Origin: Thermoleophilia bacterium
GTDB lineage: Bacteria > Actinomycetota > Thermoleophilia > Gaiellales > Gaiellaceae
Reading direction: 5' to 3'
Length of the DNA stretch: 64,000 nucleotides
Assembly: GCA_020845695.1 (NCBI GenBank)
Contig: JADLFG010000079.1
Coordinates: 62,001 to 126,000, forward strand
In this document: positions 16,401-24,284 of the stretch, piece after piece
Position numbering within the stretch: position 1 is the first letter of the stretch
Layout of the letters: each line of letters begins with the position of its first letter
Notes under the pieces: model-generated
Told to the model about the DNA's origin: nothing
The model's database searches: none
The model's input: the letters and a program-made list of their open reading frames with translations, nothing else
Made by a program: the position numbers and the translations under genes

Positions 16401-18240
16401 GCTCCGCTCGGAGCGGATCCGCCTGATCGCGGCGTTCGACCACCGCCACGTCTTCATCGACCCCGACCCCGACCCGGGCGCGTCGTTCGCCGAGCGCGGG
16501 CGCCTGTACGAGCTGCCCGGATCGTCCTGGGACGACTACGATCGCTCGCTCCTGTCCGCCGGCGGCGGTGTCTGGTCGCGCGGAGAGAAGGCGATCGAGC
16601 TCACGCCGCCGGCGCGCGCCGCGCTGCGGCTCGAGGGCCCGGAACGCCCGCTGACGCCGGCCGAGGTGATCTCCGCGATCCTGAAGGCCCCCGCCGACCT
16701 GTTCTGGAACGGAGGCATCGGGACGTTCGTGAAGGCGTCCGGCGAGTCGAACGCGGACGTGGGCGACCGCACGAACGACGCGATCCGGGCCGACGCGTCC
16801 GAGCTCCGCGTCCGCGTCGTCGCCGAGGGCGGCACCCTCGGCTTCACGCAGAAGGCGCGGATCGAGTACGCGCTGGCCGGCGGGCGGATCAACACGGACG
16901 CGATCGACAACTCGGCCGGGGTCGACTGCTCGGATCACGAGGTCAACCTGAAGATCCTGCTCGGGCTCGCGGTCGAGGCCGGCGACCTGACGGGGAAGCA
17001 GCGCGACGAGCTGCTGCGGGAGGCCGAGGCGGACGTGGCGAGCCACGTGCTCTACGACAACTACCTGCAGGCGCAGATCCTCTCGCAGGAGTCCGCGGTG
17101 TCCGCCGAGCGGATCGAGGCGTACGAGGATCTGATGGGCCACCTGGAAGTGGAGAGGCTGCTCGACCGCACGCTCGAGAGCCTGCCCACCGGCGAGGAGC
17201 TGGACGAGCGCGGCCGGTCGGGTCAGGGCATGGCCCGGCCCGAGCTGTGCATCCTGCTCGCGTACGCGAAACGGAGCCTCAAGGATGCGGTGCTGGCCTC
17301 GCCCCTACCCGACGATCCGTACCTGGAGCGCGAGCTGCGCCGCTACTTCCCCGGGGCCGTTGCCGAGCGGTTCCCCGACCTGATCGCGCGGCATCCGCTG
17401 AGGCGCGAGCTGGCCGCCACCCTCGTCGCGAACGAGATCGTGAACGACCTCGGGATCACCTGGGCGTCGCGGCTCGCCCTCGAGACCGGCGCCGAGGCCG
17501 CCGAGGTCGCGCGCGCCTTCTTCCTCGCCCGTGACGTGACGGGCGCGGTCGAGCGCTGGGCCGACGTCGAGGCCCTCGACGGGCAGATCGACCCGGTGCT
17601 CCAGAACGAGCTGATGGTGGGCGTCGACACCCTGGTCGAGGACGTCGCGCGCTGGTACCTGCTGAACGCGCCGAGCGTCCCGCTCGGGGAGACGATCGCG
17701 GCCGCCAGCCCGAAGCTCGCGGAGCTCGCCGAGTCGATCGCGGAGGCCGGCTCGGAGAGCTGGCGCGACGCCCGCGAGGTCTTCGCCCGCGAGCTCGCCG
17801 CGCGGGGGGTCCCGGAGCGGCTCGCCCGCCGCCACGCGTTCCAGGCGGAGCTGGCGCACGGGCCGGACATCATCGCGGTCGCGACCGGCACGGGCCGGCC
17901 GCTCGCCGAGGTCGCGGACGCCTTCTTCCTCGCCGGCGAGCGGCTCTACCTCGATTGGCTCGAGGGCCGCGTCGCCGCGCTGCCGGACGCGAGCCGCTGG
18001 GAGCGGTGGGCGGCCCAGGCGCTCACCGACGATCTGATGGCGCTGCGCCGCGACGCCGCGGCCCGGGCGCTCGAGACGGCGGCCGGCCCGATCGGCGCCG
18101 CGTTCGAGGCGATGCTCGCCGCCCGGGCCGAGGCGCACGAGCGGCTCGGCCGCCTGGTGGACGCGCTCGGCGCCCGGGACGAGGTCTCGCTCGCCGCGCT
18201 CACGGTCGCGCTCCGCCAGCTCCGCGGACTCGTGGGCTGA
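13447..18240 (+). CDS. gdh: NAD-specific glutamate dehydrogenase, large (about 180 kDa) type
   Basis: 1597 residues, the normal size for the giant catabolic L-glutamate:NAD+ oxidoreductase of actinobacteria and pseudomonads. The long N-terminal part (to about residue 650) holds ACT-like regulatory segments such as VETNCEDTPFLVESVSNAL. The catalytic core starts near residue 800: ARGGIRWSDR, then VPAGAKGGFVLK (about 837), GIGDMSGDVFGNG (about 973) for the dinucleotide, and EGGTLGFTQKARIEYA with INTDAIDNSAGVDCSDHEVN. The C-terminal helical domain continues to the end. It feeds 2-oxoglutarate into central metabolism and releases ammonium; position after an aminotransferase suggests a deamination pair. 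Confidence 0.95.
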   Translation: MSAGDAGAAPPPSPLVRELLARVDRKAPAARAGTIGEFARAYVRRLPPDVEAEVTAEELFGQVVGAFELADGRGTEPFAVRAFNPTLADDGYQTVGTVVETNCEDTPFLVESVSNALTARELEVRLRIHPVIGTERDADGRIARVLNVRDALVRESVMHFEIGRHLEQAELAELEREIRSVLTDVGRATRDFEAMRERTREMIEVTAAAGASYPRDEIDDTASFLAWLLDENFVFLGYREYALAGDEFAVVPGRGLGILGADRGSRFEQAVPLERVDPRLRDRLTGGSLLVVSKTNRFATVHRHARMEDVTVKRVDRDGTIVGAMRLLGLFTSNAYMAAASEIPILRRKLRQIVEAEDMFEGSHDYRTTVELFESFPKDELFAADVDDLRRTIVALLHFQERGGIQLFTRFDLPDRRVAVLVALPRDHFSAELRHELQDLFLARFNGASIDYHLTLGESDPAQIHFTIRVAGDIPEVSFSELEQEVIALARTWDDRLRERLVAQHGEERGHALGEKWSRRFPAYYKSATDIYLAVLDVEEFERLEQGDEPFVIGLQNERDKDQNLTRIGIYKTGGKVLLSDVVPVLEALGLTVIEEVPTRLANGDSETYLHDFGVLGERGEPLDLAGCGDRLAAAIAAIWRGEAESDSLNRLIVSAGLTWRQVAVLRAYRTYRLRVGAAFGVEYKNEAFARNPHIARKLIELFELRFDPARERDPKAEAELRAAILADLDGVKSLDEDRILRAQRGLVEATVRTNAFRAGRSCLSFKLDSARVPDMPKPCPLCEIFVYSTQMEGIHLRGGRIARGGIRWSDRKEDYRTEILGLMKAQMVKNALIVPAGAKGGFVLKHPPAERAELRAAVVDQYSALIRGLLDVTDNLVGGEVVRPPEVRALDGDDPYLVVAADKGTATFSDTANAIAAEYGYWLGDAFASGGSSGYDHKALGITARGAWESVRRHFRELGHDIETEPFTVIGIGDMSGDVFGNGLLRSERIRLIAAFDHRHVFIDPDPDPGASFAERGRLYELPGSSWDDYDRSLLSAGGGVWSRGEKAIELTPPARAALRLEGPERPLTPAEVISAILKAPADLFWNGGIGTFVKASGESNADVGDRTNDAIRADASELRVRVVAEGGTLGFTQKARIEYALAGGRINTDAIDNSAGVDCSDHEVNLKILLGLAVEAGDLTGKQRDELLREAEADVASHVLYDNYLQAQILSQESAVSAERIEAYEDLMGHLEVERLLDRTLESLPTGEELDERGRSGQGMARPELCILLAYAKRSLKDAVLASPLPDDPYLERELRRYFPGAVAERFPDLIARHPLRRELAATLVANEIVNDLGITWASRLALETGAEAAEVARAFFLARDVTGAVERWADVEALDGQIDPVLQNELMVGVDTLVEDVARWYLLNAPSVPLGETIAAASPKLAELAESIAEAGSESWRDAREVFARELAARGVPERLARRHAFQAELAHGPDIIAVATGTGRPLAEVADAFFLAGERLYLDWLEGRVAALPDASRWERWAAQALTDDLMALRRDAAARALETAAGPIGAAFEAMLAARAEAHERLGRLVDALGARDEVSLAALTVALRQLRGLVG

Positions 18241-18267
18241 GCCGCCACGCGTGGTGGTAGGCCTGGC

Positions 18268-19686
18268 TCAGGCGCCCAGGCGGTAGCCGAGCCGGCCCGG
18301 GAGGTGGGCGAGGGCGTCGTCGAGGCGGCGGGCGCGGCGGCCGGCGTCCTCGGCAGCGTCGCGGCGCAGGGTCGCCCGGTTGATCGCGAAGGCGCCGATG
18401 GTTCGCAGCGGCTCGGGCGGGAAGCGCTTCGGCTCGAAGCCGACGAGCGGGAGGCGGGTCAGCTCGTCCTCGACGCCGAGCGCGCGCCGCGCGAGGATCT
18501 GCCCGGCGAGCTGGCAGGGGCCGACGCCGTTGCCGGTGTAGCCGGCGGCGGCGTGGACGTTCCCGGGCGGGAGGGTGAGGACGAACGGCAGGTGGGCGCC
18601 GCAGACGTCGATCGGCCCTCCCCAAGCCGACTCGAGCGCAACGTCGCGAAACGCGGGGAAGAGGCGGCGGAACTGGGTCGCGACCTCGGCAACGCAGCGG
18701 GCGTCCCAGTCGAACGCCGGGCCGATGCCGGGGGCGAGGGCGGGCTGCATCCCGCCGGTGCCGAACGCGATCCGCCCGTCCGGGGTCGTACGGAGGTAGT
18801 TGAGCGCGGCCCGGAAGTTCCAGACGCCCTCGCCACCGGTCCAGCCGATCTCGGCGAGCCGGTCGGGCGCCGGCTCCGTGATCACCATGTAGGTTCCGCG
18901 AACCGCAAGGCGGCGGCGAAACGGCTGCTCCGCCGCGAGCCAGGCGTTCGCGGCCAGGATCGCGACGGGGGCGGTGACGGATCCGGCCGGGGTGCGCGCG
19001 ACGGCGGGCGGGCCGGCGCTGAAGCGGACGACCGGCGAGCCCTCATGGACGCGCGCCCCCTGGGCCAGCACGATCCGGCGCAGCCCGCGCGCGAGCCGCG
19101 CCGGCTGCACGACCGCGCCGCGGGGGACGAGCACGCCGCCGCCGCGGTGGGGAAGCCGGATCCGCCGGGCGACCTCGTCCGGCGCCAGCTCGACGACGGT
19201 GTCCGGGACGCCGAGGCGCCCGGCGGCCGCGACGAGGTCGCGCCAGCGCCCCTCCTGCGCCGGGGCAGTCGCGATCCCGAGATCGCCCGCGAACGTATGC
19301 CAGGCGTCGACGCCGTGGCGCTCGCACCAGTCGCCGACCTCGGCCACGCTCTCGTCGGCGGCGCGGGCGAGCTCGAGCGCCCGCTCGTCGCCGAACAGCG
19401 CGGCGAGCGAGTCGAGCGACGACCAGAAGCCGTTCAGGAAGCCGCCGTTGCGCCCGCTCGGGCCGCCGCCGCAGATGTCGCGCTCGAGCACGACCACGCG
19501 CAGCCCGGGCTCGCGCTCGAGCAGGCGATGGGCGGTCCAGAGGCCCGTGTAGCCGCCGCCGACGATGACGGCATCGGCCTCGACCTCGCCGGCGAGCGGC
19601 GGGCAGGTCTCGCCGGGGTCGGCCGCCAGCGCCTCCTCGAGCCACCAGCTCCGCCGGGCGGCGGGGGGAGCCTCGCGGGCGCTCAC
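18268..19686 (-). CDS. FAD-dependent amine/amino-acid oxidase (DAO superfamily, PuuB-like)
   Basis: 472 residues. After an N-terminal tail (PPAARRSWWLEEAL) comes the FAD motif DAVIVGGGYTGLWTAHRL and VVLERDICGGGPSGRNGGF, then the C-terminal HAAAGYTGNGVGP FAD-binding segment. This order and the SGRNGG element are characteristic of gamma-glutamylputrescine oxidase and related amine oxidases. GTG at 19686 overlaps the cupin stop as GTGA. The operon partners are a cupin and an amidase, fitting oxidation of an amine or amino acid released from an amide. Exact substrate unknown. Confidence 0.85.
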   Translation of the reverse strand: MSAREAPPAARRSWWLEEALAADPGETCPPLAGEVEADAVIVGGGYTGLWTAHRLLEREPGLRVVVLERDICGGGPSGRNGGFLNGFWSSLDSLAALFGDERALELARAADESVAEVGDWCERHGVDAWHTFAGDLGIATAPAQEGRWRDLVAAAGRLGVPDTVVELAPDEVARRIRLPHRGGGVLVPRGAVVQPARLARGLRRIVLAQGARVHEGSPVVRFSAGPPAVARTPAGSVTAPVAILAANAWLAAEQPFRRRLAVRGTYMVITEPAPDRLAEIGWTGGEGVWNFRAALNYLRTTPDGRIAFGTGGMQPALAPGIGPAFDWDARCVAEVATQFRRLFPAFRDVALESAWGGPIDVCGAHLPFVLTLPPGNVHAAAGYTGNGVGPCQLAGQILARRALGVEDELTRLPLVGFEPKRFPPEPLRTIGAFAINRATLRRDAAEDAGRRARRLDDALAHLPGRLGYRLGA

Positions 19687-20081
19687 TCCGGCGTCGGAGT
19701 CATCGAGTAGACGAAGAACGCGGGCTCGTCGCCGACGTTGCGCAGGCGATACGTCCACCCGGGGGCGAGGAAGACGGCGTCGTCTGGGCCGAGCTCGAGC
19801 ACGCCCTCGTCCCACGCCAGCTCGAGGCGGCCGCGGACGATGAAGTACGTCTCCTCGACCGGGCCGTACCAGTGGTCGCCGGGGCCCATGTCATTCTCCG
19901 GCCGGGACGACCAGGTGTTCGTCTCCTCGCCCGGATCCATCCAGGAGACGCCAGTGAGCAGGCCGGAGCCGCAGCGCTCGCGCGTGACGAGCCGGGCGAT
20001 CCGCACCTTGGTCACCGCCTCGCCGGCCGGCACGGGCGGCACCGAGGCGAGCGGCACGACCATCGGGCGAGGCTTGTCCAC
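19683..20081 (-). CDS. single-domain cupin protein
   Basis: 132 residues. GTG start at 20081 follows AAGGAGG with 5 nt spacing, an unusually good ribosome-binding site. The middle contains GDHWYGPVEETYFIVRGRLEL and the second cupin motif GPDDAVFLAPGWTYRLRNVG, giving one complete jelly-roll. Such small cupins act as dioxygenases, isomerases or metabolite sensors; it lies between an amidase and an amine oxidase with a 17-nt gap and a 4-nt overlap, so it belongs to the same operon. Confidence 0.82.
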   Translation of the reverse strand: MDKPRPMVVPLASVPPVPAGEAVTKVRIARLVTRERCGSGLLTGVSWMDPGEETNTWSSRPENDMGPGDHWYGPVEETYFIVRGRLELAWDEGVLELGPDDAVFLAPGWTYRLRNVGDEPAFFVYSMTPTPE

Positions 20082-20098
20082 GGGGACCTCCTTCGGGG

Positions 20099-21523
20099 TC
20101 AGAGACGGGGCCGGCGCTCGGGCACGTCGAGCCACGGCCGGGCGCGCTCGAGCGCGGCCGCGGCGCGGAAAACGCTGACGTCGTCGTAGGTGCGCCCGAC
20201 GATCGAGATCCCGGTCGGGACGCCGCTCGAGGCGATCCCCGCGGGGACGGCGAGAACGGGACAGCGGCTGCAGAGGTTGAATGCGGCCGGCATCAGGAGG
20301 TCGTAGAGGTTCCCCTGCTCGACCCCGTTGACGACCGGGTTTCGCTCCAGGTAGTCCTCGCCAGCGAGCAGCGCTGGCAGCGGGAAAGTCGGGCAGACGA
20401 GCAGCCGGTGGCGCTCGAGCACGCGGCCGAGCCGCTCGTAGAGGCGGCACTCGAGCTCGAAGCCGCGGATGATGTCCTCCTTGCTGACCGCGGCGATCTT
20501 GGTCACGAACGCGACCGCGTAGGCGGTCATCTCGTCGCCGTGCTCGCGCACGGCCTCGGCCACGGCCGGGGGGAAGAGCGCGCCGTAGTGGATCCGGGCC
20601 GCCTCGAGGATCTCGCGGTGGTCCCAGCCGAGCTCGACCTCCTCGACGCGGGCGCCCGCCTCGCGCAGCGCGTCGAGCGCCGCGAGCAGGTTGCGCGCCA
20701 CGTCGGCGTCGACCGGGAAGCCGCCGAGGTCGGGCGAGTAGGCGATCCGCCAGCCCTCGACCCCGCCCAGCCTGGCGGGAATCCTGAGTTTCGGCCTGAG
20801 CGAGGTGCCGTCGCTTCGGTGGGGGCCCGCGATCACGTTCTGAAGCAGCGCGCAGTCGGCGACCGTGCGGGCGAGCGGGCCCTGGTGGCACCAGTGATCG
20901 AGGTTGAACGGCGTCTCCTCCGGCACCCGCCCGTACGGCGGCTTGAAGCCCACGACGCCGCAGAAGGAGGCTGGGATGCGGATCGAGCCGCCGATGTCCG
21001 ACCCGGTCGCGAGCGTCGCCGAGCCGGCGGCGAGCGCCGCGCCTGACCCTCCGGAGGAGCCGCCGGCCGAGAAGTCGGGGTGCCACGGATTGCGCGTCAC
21101 GCCCCACAGCCGCGAGTGGGTGAACGGCGCCAGCGAGAACTCGGGCGTGGCCGAGCGGGCGTGGATGATCCCGCCCGCGCGCAGGATCCGCTCGACCACC
21201 ACGGTGGTGTGGTCGGCGACGGCGTCGCGGCAGAGCAGCGAGCCCCTCGTCCACGGCTGCCCAGCGACCGGCGTCTCCTCCTTGACGGCGATCGGCAGCC
21301 CCTCGAGCGGGCGCGGGCGGGGGCCCACCCCCAGATAGCGCCGCTCGGCCGCCCGCGCGTCCGCGAGCAGCTCGTCGAAGAAGCGGACGGGCAGCGCGTT
21401 GACGTGAGGCTCGGTCGCCTCGGCGCGGGCGATCACGGCGCGGGCGAGCTCGACCGGCGAGAGCTCGCGGGAGCGGAAGCGGGCGAGCGCCTCGGTGGCC
21501 GGCAGGTAGTGGAGATCGTCCAC
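20099..21523 (-). CDS. amidase signature family enzyme
   Basis: 474 residues. The catalytic Ser-cisSer-Lys triad is visible: Lys81 in GLPIAVKEE, Ser156 in SAGGSSGGSG and Ser180 in GSDIGGSIRIPA. GTG 21523 is chosen because it lies 8 nt after a minus-strand CATCCT hexamer and starts exactly where family homology begins; upstream in-frame sequence overlaps the divergent peptidase. Length is normal. It should release ammonia or an amine from a carboxamide or N-acyl compound, the first step of the amidase-cupin-oxidase operon. Confidence 0.88.
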   Translation of the reverse strand: MDDLHYLPATEALARFRSRELSPVELARAVIARAEATEPHVNALPVRFFDELLADARAAERRYLGVGPRPRPLEGLPIAVKEETPVAGQPWTRGSLLCRDAVADHTTVVVERILRAGGIIHARSATPEFSLAPFTHSRLWGVTRNPWHPDFSAGGSSGGSGAALAAGSATLATGSDIGGSIRIPASFCGVVGFKPPYGRVPEETPFNLDHWCHQGPLARTVADCALLQNVIAGPHRSDGTSLRPKLRIPARLGGVEGWRIAYSPDLGGFPVDADVARNLLAALDALREAGARVEEVELGWDHREILEAARIHYGALFPPAVAEAVREHGDEMTAYAVAFVTKIAAVSKEDIIRGFELECRLYERLGRVLERHRLLVCPTFPLPALLAGEDYLERNPVVNGVEQGNLYDLLMPAAFNLCSRCPVLAVPAGIASSGVPTGISIVGRTYDDVSVFRAAAALERARPWLDVPERRPRL

Positions 21524-21530
21524 GAGGGCG

Positions 21531-21537
21531 TAGGATG
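21531..21537. promoter_or_regulatory. shared divergent -10 element, leaderless on both strands
   Basis: TAGGAT on the plus strand (21531-21536) is 8 nt before ATG 21545; the minus-strand hexamer CATCCT (21537-21532) is 8 nt before GTG 21523. One heptamer may therefore position transcripts in both directions, with only 21 bp between the two start codons. Confidence 0.4.
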
Positions 21538-21544
21538 CCCCATC

Positions 21545-22723
21545 ATGGTCCCGGCTGCCAGCCTCCCGTTCCCGGTCGGGGAGTACCGAGAGCGGGCGCG
21601 GCGCGTCCGGGCGGAGCTCGAGCGGCGCGGGATCGACGTCCTCTACGTGACGAGCCCGGCGAACATGTGCTACCTGACCGGCTTCGAGTCGATCTGGTAC
21701 CCGCCCCGGGCACCGCTCGGCGTCGTCGTCGCGAGGGAGTCCGAGCAGCTCGTGTTCGTCGACTACGAGCGGCACCGGACGCTCGTCGAGGAGACCGCTC
21801 AGTGCGACGACGCGATCTTCTTCACCTACGAGACCGCGCTCGACACGATCGCGGGCGAGTTCGCGCGCCGCGGCTGGACGGCCGGGACGGTCGGGCTCGA
21901 GCGCCACTCGAAGTTCCCGGCGGCGCCGCTCCTCGACGCGGTCGGGGCGAAGCTCGCCGAGCGCGGGGCGCGGATCGTCCCGGGCGACTGGGCCGTCGAC
22001 CGGGTGCGGCTCGTCAAGTCGTCCGCCGAGCTCGAGCGCGTCCGGCGGGCGTCCGCGATCGTGGACGCGGCGTTCCTCGCTCTCCCCGAGATCGTCCGGC
22101 CCGGCCTGACCGAGCTCCAGATCGCCTCGCGGCTGAACGCGGTCATGGCCGACCACGGCGGCGAGGAGGCTGCGATCCGCACGATGGTCTCGGCCGGGCC
22201 GCTCGTCTGGTGCAAGACGCACGCGGCCCCCTCCCGCCGCCCCGTCGAGGCGGGCGACGTGATGTACGTGGACGCCTGCGGTGTCTATGACCGCTACCAC
22301 GTCGACCTCTGCCGCACGTTCGCGATCGGCCGTGACAACCCGACCGCGCGCGCGATCCTCGACGTCACCGCCGGCAGCGTCGAGGCGGTGCGGGACGCCG
22401 TCCGGCCGGGCGACCCGCTCGACGCCGCCCAGCGCGTCGCCGAGGAGTACGTCTTCTCCCGCTTCCCCCGCGAGCGTGTCTGGTGGGTCGGCGGCTACGC
22501 CCTCGGCGTTGCCCTCCCGCCCGACTGGGTCGGGCACACATACCTCTCGAACGACGCCCATGAGCGGTTCACGTGGGAGCCGGGCTACGTCACGAACTAC
22601 GAGAACATCCTCTTCGACCCGGACGAGCGGATCACGGCGAGCTACATGGAGACGCTGCTCATGACCGAAGACGGGATCGAGATCCTCTCGCGGGTGCCGC
22701 GCGGCCTGACCGTGCTCGGCTGA
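21545..22723 (+). CDS. M24-family hydrolase (ectoine hydrolase DoeA/creatinase/Xaa-Pro peptidase-like)
   Basis: 392 residues: N-terminal creatinase domain (DVLYVTSPANMCYLTGFESIWY) and C-terminal pita-bread domain. Candidate metal or substrate residues are in MYVDACGVYDRYHVDLCRTF and in EPGYVTNYENILF plus SYMETLLMTEDG. The normal GHGIG motif is replaced by GGYALGVALPPDWVG, a pattern closer to ectoine hydrolase (GYSIG...PPDW) and creatinase than to proline peptidases. It is divergent from the amidase operon and probably acts on a related amide or guanidino compound. Leaderless start after TAGGAT. Confidence 0.82.
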   Translation: MVPAASLPFPVGEYRERARRVRAELERRGIDVLYVTSPANMCYLTGFESIWYPPRAPLGVVVARESEQLVFVDYERHRTLVEETAQCDDAIFFTYETALDTIAGEFARRGWTAGTVGLERHSKFPAAPLLDAVGAKLAERGARIVPGDWAVDRVRLVKSSAELERVRRASAIVDAAFLALPEIVRPGLTELQIASRLNAVMADHGGEEAAIRTMVSAGPLVWCKTHAAPSRRPVEAGDVMYVDACGVYDRYHVDLCRTFAIGRDNPTARAILDVTAGSVEAVRDAVRPGDPLDAAQRVAEEYVFSRFPRERVWWVGGYALGVALPPDWVGHTYLSNDAHERFTWEPGYVTNYENILFDPDERITASYMETLLMTEDGIEILSRVPRGLTVLG

Positions 22724-22834
22724 CGCCTACAGGCCCCCGGCTCCTCAAGCGGTCGACCGCTAGTGCGGCCCCTCATAACGTTCGACCGGAAACCGCTGGC
22801 CGGGATCGGCTGCGACGATCGGAGTTGGGCGTAG

Positions 22835-22904
22835 CCCGCAAGCCGTCTCGTTTCCCGCTGCTCGCATCGTCTCGGGCGGGACAGGTCCCGCCCCTACACC
22901 TCCC
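22835..22904 (+). repeat. dispersed intergenic repeat, copy 2
   Basis: Homologous to 10881-10950. Contains the perfect palindrome GGGCGGGAC-AG-GTCCCGCCC at 22874-22893 followed by CTACA. It lies in the 215-bp gap between the M24 gene and the small membrane protein; the rest of the gap shows no feature. Confidence 0.7.
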
Positions 22905-22938
22905 CTGCGTTTCCAGCGCAACGTTGCGAGACGCCGCA

Positions 22939-23328
22939 CTATGCGGTCGTCCGCTGCTCGGCGTAGCGCAGTCCGACGGGTCGTCGCCACCAGCGCCCCT
23001 TCCAGGTGACCCCGACGGCGAGCCCGCCCAGCAACTGTTCGGTCTGTCGCGCGTTGACGTCCGGGAGGAGGAGCCGGAGGTTCACGGCCGAGTCGGACTG
23101 CTTGAGAAGAGGATGACTGGTATGCGATACGCGCTTGCCGTCGCTAAGGAGCCACGCGCAGATGTTGCGGACGGGAACCCGCCCGGCGTTGTCGAGGTGG
23201 AGCTTGAGCTCCGTCCCGCGATTCGTCCCGGCATAGCCGTCGAAGGCGATATGGAGAACGGTGCGCCCGGCCCAGATGAGCACCGCAAGTCGAAGAGCCG
23301 CAAGACCGACCGTGATGGCATCGAGCAC
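22939..23328 (-). CDS. small membrane-anchored hypothetical protein (129 aa)
   Basis: GTG start at 23328, 8 nt after TACGCT (23342-23337), so leaderless. Residues about 5-27 form one hydrophobic segment (ITVGLAALRLAVLIWAG), followed by a domain with alternating hydrophobic residues (GTELKLHLDNAGRVPVRNICAWLL) that looks like a beta-sandwich, and a basic C-terminal part (WKGRWWRRPVGLRY). No family recognised. It is the first gene of the accessory island and is read in the same direction as the NYN operon but from its own promoter. Confidence 0.55.
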   Translation of the reverse strand: MLDAITVGLAALRLAVLIWAGRTVLHIAFDGYAGTNRGTELKLHLDNAGRVPVRNICAWLLSDGKRVSHTSHPLLKQSDSAVNLRLLLPDVNARQTEQLLGGLAVGVTWKGRWWRRPVGLRYAEQRTTA

Positions 23329-23336
23329 GCCCGCCG

Positions 23337-23342
23337 AGCGTA
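23337..23342 (-). promoter_or_regulatory. -10 box of the small membrane protein gene
   Basis: TACGCT on the minus strand, 8 nt before GTG 23328. Confidence 0.4.
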
Positions 23343-23489
23343 GCAGGGCTGCATTCTCGCTCAGGATCCTGGGGATCGATGGCGAGTCAGCGGCCCCTTC
23401 CTCTCCGACGGCCCGATGGCTTTCTCCGGAAAGAGACTGCCCCCCTCCGCCGAGCAGGCGTTTCTCTGGACGTCCCCGAAGGGGTGTGC

Positions 23490-23548
23490 TACGCTCCGAG
23501 TCGGTTTACGGGCCCCGGCTTCTCCGGAAGACCGGGGCTTTTCTTATC
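23490..23548 (+). ncRNA. candidate short transcript with strong intrinsic terminator
   Basis: TACGCT (23490-23495) could start a transcript near 23502 that runs at once into a strong stem-loop: GCCCCGG (23512-23518) pairs with CCGGGGC (23532-23538), extended by CTTC/GAAG around a TCCG loop, followed by TTTTCTTAT. The transcript would be about 43 nt. No ORF fits between promoter and terminator. The stem also lies directly behind the stop codon of the NYN gene (23544), which is read in the opposite direction and has no T run on its own side. Either a standalone small RNA or only a terminator for rightward transcripts. Confidence 0.4.
23512..23546 (+). terminator. rho-independent terminator
   Basis: Perfect 7-bp GC stem plus 4-bp inner stem, TCCG tetraloop and a T-rich tail (TTTTCTTAT) on the plus strand. 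The clearest intrinsic terminator in the window. Confidence 0.75.
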
Positions 23549-24284
23549 TCGGTGGCTCCTCGAGCGGAGCCGGGAGAATCGGGGGACTCCAGCAATCCTC
23601 GGCGACGGTGTAGTCGGTGTCGTCGCGCACGAGCTCGAAGTCCTCCGACGTGATCTGGTGGGTGAAGTGAAAGCCCTTGATGGTTTTCGGGGCTGATCGC
23701 TCCGCTCGCACCGGTACTGCCGCCTCGAGGCGAATGGGCCTGGCGATCAGGGGCTTCAGGTTGCGGAGAGCATCGGCGATCTCGTGCAGGTCCCGGTCGA
23801 GGCTGACGACGATCGCGACGTCGAACTTGTCCGTCAGCGCGAACTCGACGAGATCAAGGGCGATCGCCACGTCGATCCCCTTCTCCTGCGGTCGCTCCCA
23901 GGGAGTCAGGGTCACCTGCTGTGCCGGTACGTTCGGACCCGGCGGTGGGAGTTCCTGGCGGTGGCCCCAGTCCCAGTGGTAGCGGAGCTGCCGCTTGATC
24001 ACCGTGACGCCCGCCCGGTCCATCTGGTTGAGGCGTCGATCGAGGTTGCGGGCCTTGACCCGCTCGGTCGGCCGGTTGTGGTCCGGACGCCCCGTGTAGA
24101 AGCGGACGGCGAGCCGATGATTGCGGCGCGGCCCGGCGAGATGCTGGGCGAGCAGATGCGGGTGGCACAGCGGGTGCCCGAAGAGCTCCTTGCACGTCTT
24201 GTAGAGGTTCTGGCCGTCGATGAAGACCATGACGCGGGCGTTGGGGTCGGTCGCGAGCGCAGCGATCGCAGGATCAGGCGGCAT
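23544..24284 (-). CDS. NYN-domain protein, predicted ribonuclease (PIN-like)
   Basis: 246 residues. VMVFIDGQNLYK (Asp23, Asn26) opens a NYN/LabA-like PIN fold; EKGIDVAIALDLVEFA (Asp138, Asp144) and VVSLDRDLHEI (Ser161, Asp163, Asp165) supply the remaining acidic metal-binding cluster, so the active site looks intact. NYN domains are established single-strand or tRNA-targeting nucleases in several systems. The last 70 residues hold a second, unrecognised part. It overlaps the preceding frameshifted gene by 11 nt and is the last gene of the HEPN operon. Base composition looks less GC-rich than the flanks by eye. Confidence 0.8.
   Translation of the reverse strand: MPPDPAIAALATDPNARVMVFIDGQNLYKTCKELFGHPLCHPHLLAQHLAGPRRNHRLAVRFYTGRPDHNRPTERVKARNLDRRLNQMDRAGVTVIKRQLRYHWDWGHRQELPPPGPNVPAQQVTLTPWERPQEKGIDVAIALDLVEFALTDKFDVAIVVSLDRDLHEIADALRNLKPLIARPIRLEAAVPVRAERSAPKTIKGFHFTHQITSEDFELVRDDTDYTVAEDCWSPPILPAPLEEPPR

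Noticed and set aside
18245..18254. CCACGCGTGG palindrome between convergent glutamate dehydrogenase and FAD oxidase genes
   Set aside because: Only 5 bp per arm and no T run, so not supported as a terminator.
23379..23696. Plus-strand ORF through the candidate small RNA and the NYN gene
   Set aside because: Interrupted in function by the strong terminator at 23512-23546 and antisense to the NYN gene; no family pattern.
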